Source: GCA-2786165 sp964625775
Lineage (GTDB): Bacteria > Pseudomonadota > Gammaproteobacteria > Legionellales > Legionellaceae
Direction of reading: 5' to 3'
Length of the DNA: 6,671 bases
NCBI GenBank assembly: GCA_964625775.1
Contig: CAZVEH010000075.1
Location: 1 to 6,671, forward strand
Part shown: piece after piece, positions 5,709-6,671 of the stretch
How the letters are laid out: each line of letters begins with the position of its first letter
Numbering within the stretch: the first letter of the stretch is position 1
Program-made: the position numbers and the translations under genes
Notes under the pieces: generated by a model
Database searches by the model: none
What the model was told of the DNA's origin: nothing
The model's input: only the letters and a program-made list of their open reading frames with translations

Positions 5709-6482
5709 ATGAAACATAAACTGTTGATCATACTAAGTCTGCTAGATGTGCTCACTATAGGCACAAGCTATGCAGATGGAATTTTGTCAGAACCACCATC
5801 CCTGTCTTCATGGCGCCCTGTGATAGGGGCTGCGGGCGGAATAGCCGTATCTACTAATTTAGGTCAATACCAAGCGTTTCCAATTCAAAATCCTGTGACA
5901 GATGAGTATTACAACTATTCACCTAACAGCCGAACTCAAACTCAAGGTATGTTTGAAGTATTTTTAGGTGTGGAACGTGCGATTATTTCAACTTGGTTGC
6001 TACAAGGAGGTCTTGCTTATAGTCAAACAGGCTCTTATCAAGCAAAAGGCTCTTTTATTCAAGGTGCAGATGCCAGTTCCTCAGATCAATATACCTACCA
6101 ATATAATGTGACGGCACGCACGCTGTTCGCTGAAGCAAAGCTGATGCGACCCTACCATGATAAATTTTATCCATATCTATTAGGAGGTATCGGCGGCTCA
6201 TTCAACAAAGCATCTAATTTTTCGACCAATGTTTCGCCTTTCTTAACCTTCACAAGATCGTATCAAAATCACACGTCCAGCGCTTTTGCCTATAAAGTCG
6301 GCGTGGGGATCGATATGGATGTTGTCCAACATGCGCGCTTAGGTTTGACCTATCGTTTTTCAGGTTTAGGTCGTGCCGATTTAGGTTCTGCGACTATTAA
6401 TGGTACGGCTGTCTCAGCTACACTGAATCAATCTAGCTTGTTTGCAAACGAGATACTGATTCAGTTAACTTATGTAGTATAA
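5709..6482 (+). CDS. Outer-membrane beta-barrel protein, about eight strands
   Basis: This intact 257-aa gene has a signal peptide of about 22 residues (LLIILSLLDVLTIGTSYA, with an unusual Asp in the core). The mature chain shows alternating amphipathic strands typical of small OmpA/OmpW/opacity-type barrels: GVERAIISTWLLQGGLAYS, the strand pair around FAEAKLMRPY and YPYLLGGIGGSFN, AFAYKVGVGIDMDVVQ and ARLGLTYRFSG. The end NEILIQLTYVV is a final strand, though it finishes in Val rather than the usual Phe for barrel assembly. Loops are rich in Ser, Asn, Thr and Tyr, as for surface-exposed segments. Small opacity-like barrels of this style are common in Legionellales. It begins 20 bases after the propeller frame with its own ribosome-binding site, so the two are probably one transcript and may act together at the surface. 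The substrate or partner cannot be told. Confidence 0.85.
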   Translation: MKHKLLIILSLLDVLTIGTSYADGILSEPPSLSSWRPVIGAAGGIAVSTNLGQYQAFPIQNPVTDEYYNYSPNSRTQTQGMFEVFLGVERAIISTWLLQGGLAYSQTGSYQAKGSFIQGADASSSDQYTYQYNVTARTLFAEAKLMRPYHDKFYPYLLGGIGGSFNKASNFSTNVSPFLTFTRSYQNHTSSAFAYKVGVGIDMDVVQHARLGLTYRFSGLGRADLGSATINGTAVSATLNQSSLFANEILIQLTYVV

Positions 6483-6511
6483 CGTTTCAAATAGTACTCA
6501 TTAAACTCTGC

Positions 6512-6545
6512 CCCTGTCATTCTCTAACCAGTAAGAATGACAGGG
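6512..6545. terminator. 12-bp perfect hairpin after the barrel gene, possible terminator
   Basis: CCCTGTCATTCT (6512-6523) and AGAATGACAGGG (6534-6545) pair perfectly around a 10-base loop, 29 bases beyond the barrel stop codon. No T-tract follows on the plus strand (TCAGCTATTAAG), so it is not a classical intrinsic terminator. It may still block transcription or protect the 3' end, or be a dispersed small hairpin repeat. Confidence 0.5.
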
Positions 6546-6618
6546 TCAGCTATTAAGCCACTAATTCGAACAACGGGTAAGCCAAAATGGCCGACATCAC
6601 CAATACCCCAGATATTTC

Positions 6619-6655
6619 GTAACTCCCCACGTCATCCCGAGCGTAGCGAGGGATT
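6619..6655 (-). repeat. 37-bp dispersed repeat, right copy of a window-spanning inverted pair
   Basis: This is the reverse-complement partner of 17-53, with two mismatches (the terminal base and one base in the hairpin tip). The pair brackets about 6.6 kb, including every gene here. The bases outside the repeats do not match, so no element boundary is implied. Confidence 0.75.
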
Positions 6656-6671
6656 GTAAGTCTCAAATTTA

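Noticed and set aside
5704..5712. Minimal ORF ATG GCA TGA overlapping the barrel start codon
   Set aside because: Its start is only 3 bases from the AAGGA site and two codons long; likely coincidence rather than a regulatory leader.
6553..6671. Minus-strand open frame running off the right edge, ending in a hydrophobic 21-residue stretch
   Set aside because: Half of it is the 37-bp repeat read as codons, and the remainder is too short to separate from chance; the sequence beyond the edge would decide.
1..6671. CRISPR array, tRNA, rRNA, defence system
   Set aside because: No regularly spaced direct repeats, no tRNA-like cloverleaf or rRNA sequence recognised by eye, and no defence-gene signatures beyond the broken GIY-YIG frame.

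Overview
The window looks like a piece of a low-to-moderate GC gammaproteobacterial chromosome, most likely from the Legionellales (the Legionella/Coxiella/Rickettsiella/Berkiella range). That rests on three things: a Lol lipoprotein-sorting pair, a cytosolic-type protein resembling a family recurrent in Legionellales and related intracellular bacteria, and a secreted cysteine-paired beta-propeller followed by a small outer-membrane barrel. The taxon is inferred from protein style and recall, not from a search.

Layout. Positions 1-189 are non-coding and carry one copy of a 37-bp repeat. The minus strand at 190-2113 holds a tight operon, lolC-type permease then lolD ATPase, overlapping by 8 bp; this is the only housekeeping part. 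Positions 2114-3060 have no intact gene. In their middle sits a 566-bp element (2395-2960) with 70-bp near-perfect terminal inverted repeats and a 6-bp direct repeat ACAGTG on both sides, the layout of a transposed MITE-like unit. It encloses the 5'-truncated remains of a GIY-YIG/URI nuclease on the minus strand and an opposing stretch of open frame that may be another gene fragment. A minus-strand 342-aa protein of unknown function (3061-4089) follows, with an excellent sigma70-type promoter.

A 273-bp divergent intergenic region (4090-4362) separates that gene from a plus-strand pair. The first member (4363-5688) encodes a signal peptide, an Ig-like domain and a six-repeat beta-propeller with a Cys pair in each blade. 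It is cut by a single in-frame TAA at codon 178, at the variable residue of the first Cys-x-Ile repeat. Twenty bases downstream is an intact 257-aa outer-membrane beta-barrel gene (5709-6482), probably co-transcribed. The right end (6483-6671) holds a 12-bp perfect hairpin and an inverted copy of the left-edge 37-bp repeat.

How it works together: LolC/LolD would energise release of lipoproteins from the inner membrane to the periplasmic carrier LolA. The propeller and the barrel form a plausible envelope/surface module, now probably impaired by the nonsense codon. The 342-aa protein is a candidate host-interaction protein. The standout observations are the nonsense-split propeller, the TIR/TSD element carrying nuclease debris, and the effector-like gene. 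I did not find a complete new defence or mobile system.
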